From assembly GCF_000721175.1 (NCBI RefSeq), contig NZ_JOEZ01000009.1, positions 62,001 to 126,000 of the forward strand: DNA of 64,000 nt, written 5' to 3'. Positions within the stretch are counted from its first letter, which is position 1, and each line of letters begins with the position of its first letter. Under the pieces are notes generated by a model, which was not told the origin of the DNA, did no database searches, and saw only the letters and a list, made by a program, of their open reading frames with translations. The position numbers and the translations under genes were made by a program. This stretch comes from Streptomyces anulatus (GTDB taxonomy: Bacteria; Actinomycetota; Actinomycetes; Streptomycetales; Streptomycetaceae). Below, piece by piece: positions 63,757 through 64,000 of this stretch.

Positions 63757-64000
63757 TCAGCGGACCCGTCCGTACCAGACGCTCTTGGACCAGATTTTCG
63801 CCAGTCGCACCACGTCCCCCGATTTGGGGGAGTGCCAGATCTTCCCGGCCCCGGCGTAGATGCCCACGTGGTAGACGCTGCGCCCCGAATGGAAGAAGAC
63901 GAGGTCGCCGCGTTTGCGCTGTGACTTCGAGATATGGCGGGTCTTGTTGTACTGCTGCTGTGCCGTGCGGGGGAGTCTCTTCCCGGCCTTCTTGAACGAG
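63757..64000 (-). CDS. NlpC/P60 (C40) peptidase, 3' end only
   Basis: The minus strand reads QRKRGDLVFFHSGRSVYHVG, IYAGAGKIWHSPKSGD and VRLAKIWSKSVWYGRVR to a stop at 63757. These are the last ~80 residues of an NlpC/P60 domain, with the catalytic His in VYHVGIYAG and a further His in IWHSP. Such secreted endopeptidases cut peptidoglycan stem peptides. The 5' end, with the catalytic Cys and signal peptide, lies beyond the window. Confidence 0.85.
   Translation of the reverse strand, partial: SFKKAGKRLPRTAQQQYNKTRHISKSQRKRGDLVFFHSGRSVYHVGIYAGAGKIWHSPKSGDVVRLAKIWSKSVWYGRVR

Overview
The window is high-GC actinobacterial DNA. GTG and TTG starts are frequent, genes are packed with ATGA or GTGA overlaps, and the gene families are those of Streptomyces: SpoIIE/STAS switches, an XRE plus DUF397 plus HATPase locus, a divergent third EF-Tu, a nitrate reductase fused to a sulfite-reductase-type flavoprotein, and paired CNNM proteins. 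I infer a Streptomyces chromosome. I see no tRNA, rRNA, CRISPR array or prophage.

Layout. 0.07-3.2 kb: a coupled minus-strand trio (methyltransferase, PLP enzyme, ATP-grasp ligase) that looks like a small biosynthetic unit. 3.6-8.4 kb: the assimilatory nitrate reductase/flavoprotein fusion and a P-loop kinase. 8.5-13.6 kb: a regulatory block of two PP2C/SpoIIE phosphatases, a B12-binding protein, a STAS anti-anti-sigma factor and a MarR regulator, three of them joined by 4-base overlaps. 13.8-19.2 kb: a scrap-yard of a uppP tail, IS5 and IS982 remnants, a TOTE primase fragment and an Ntn-hydrolase tail around an intact 2OG-Fe(II) oxygenase and a Uma2 gene. 19.3-35.0 kb: mostly housekeeping (uppP, TVP38, AlkD, tuf3, spermidine-synthase-like protein, thioesterase, gamma carbonic anhydrase, acyltransferase, XRE-cupin, AAC(3), CoA-binding protein, YigZ, SbcD, SbcC). 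35.0-48.8 kb: intact genes (ATP-grasp, DUF885, Lrp plus PLP lyase, GNAT, PhoD, hydrolase, GntR, ROK) mixed with many broken ones. 48.9-56.5 kb: mug, purB, a SGNH hydrolase, two CNNM proteins, a GNAT, a toxin-antitoxin pair and a methyltransferase. 56.7-61.4 kb: biotin genes bioB-bioA-bioD with divergent bioF. 61.4-63.2 kb: the XRE/DUF397/HATPase locus. The window ends in a LysE remnant and the 3' end of an NlpC/P60 gene.

The most unusual property is the number of decayed genes. In three places (35.0, 43.8 and 48.1 kb) two head-to-head fragments remain of what look like divergent gene pairs, each having lost both 5' ends and the shared promoter. Other remnants (sigJ, ybaK, lysE, uppP, an Ntn hydrolase and two unrecognised genes) point the same way. 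The best candidates for new biology are the B12/STAS/SpoIIE block, the ATP-grasp/PLP/methyltransferase trio, the 2OG-oxygenase plus TOTE remnant, and the ribbon-helix-helix/Fic-like pair with its twin operator. Several regulatory sites can be proposed from sequence: a palindrome over the -35 box of the GntR gene, a PHO-box-like repeat before phoD, a twin GCTAGC operator at the toxin-antitoxin promoter, and at least eight genes whose -10 box sits 6-8 bases before the start codon, suggesting leaderless mRNAs.
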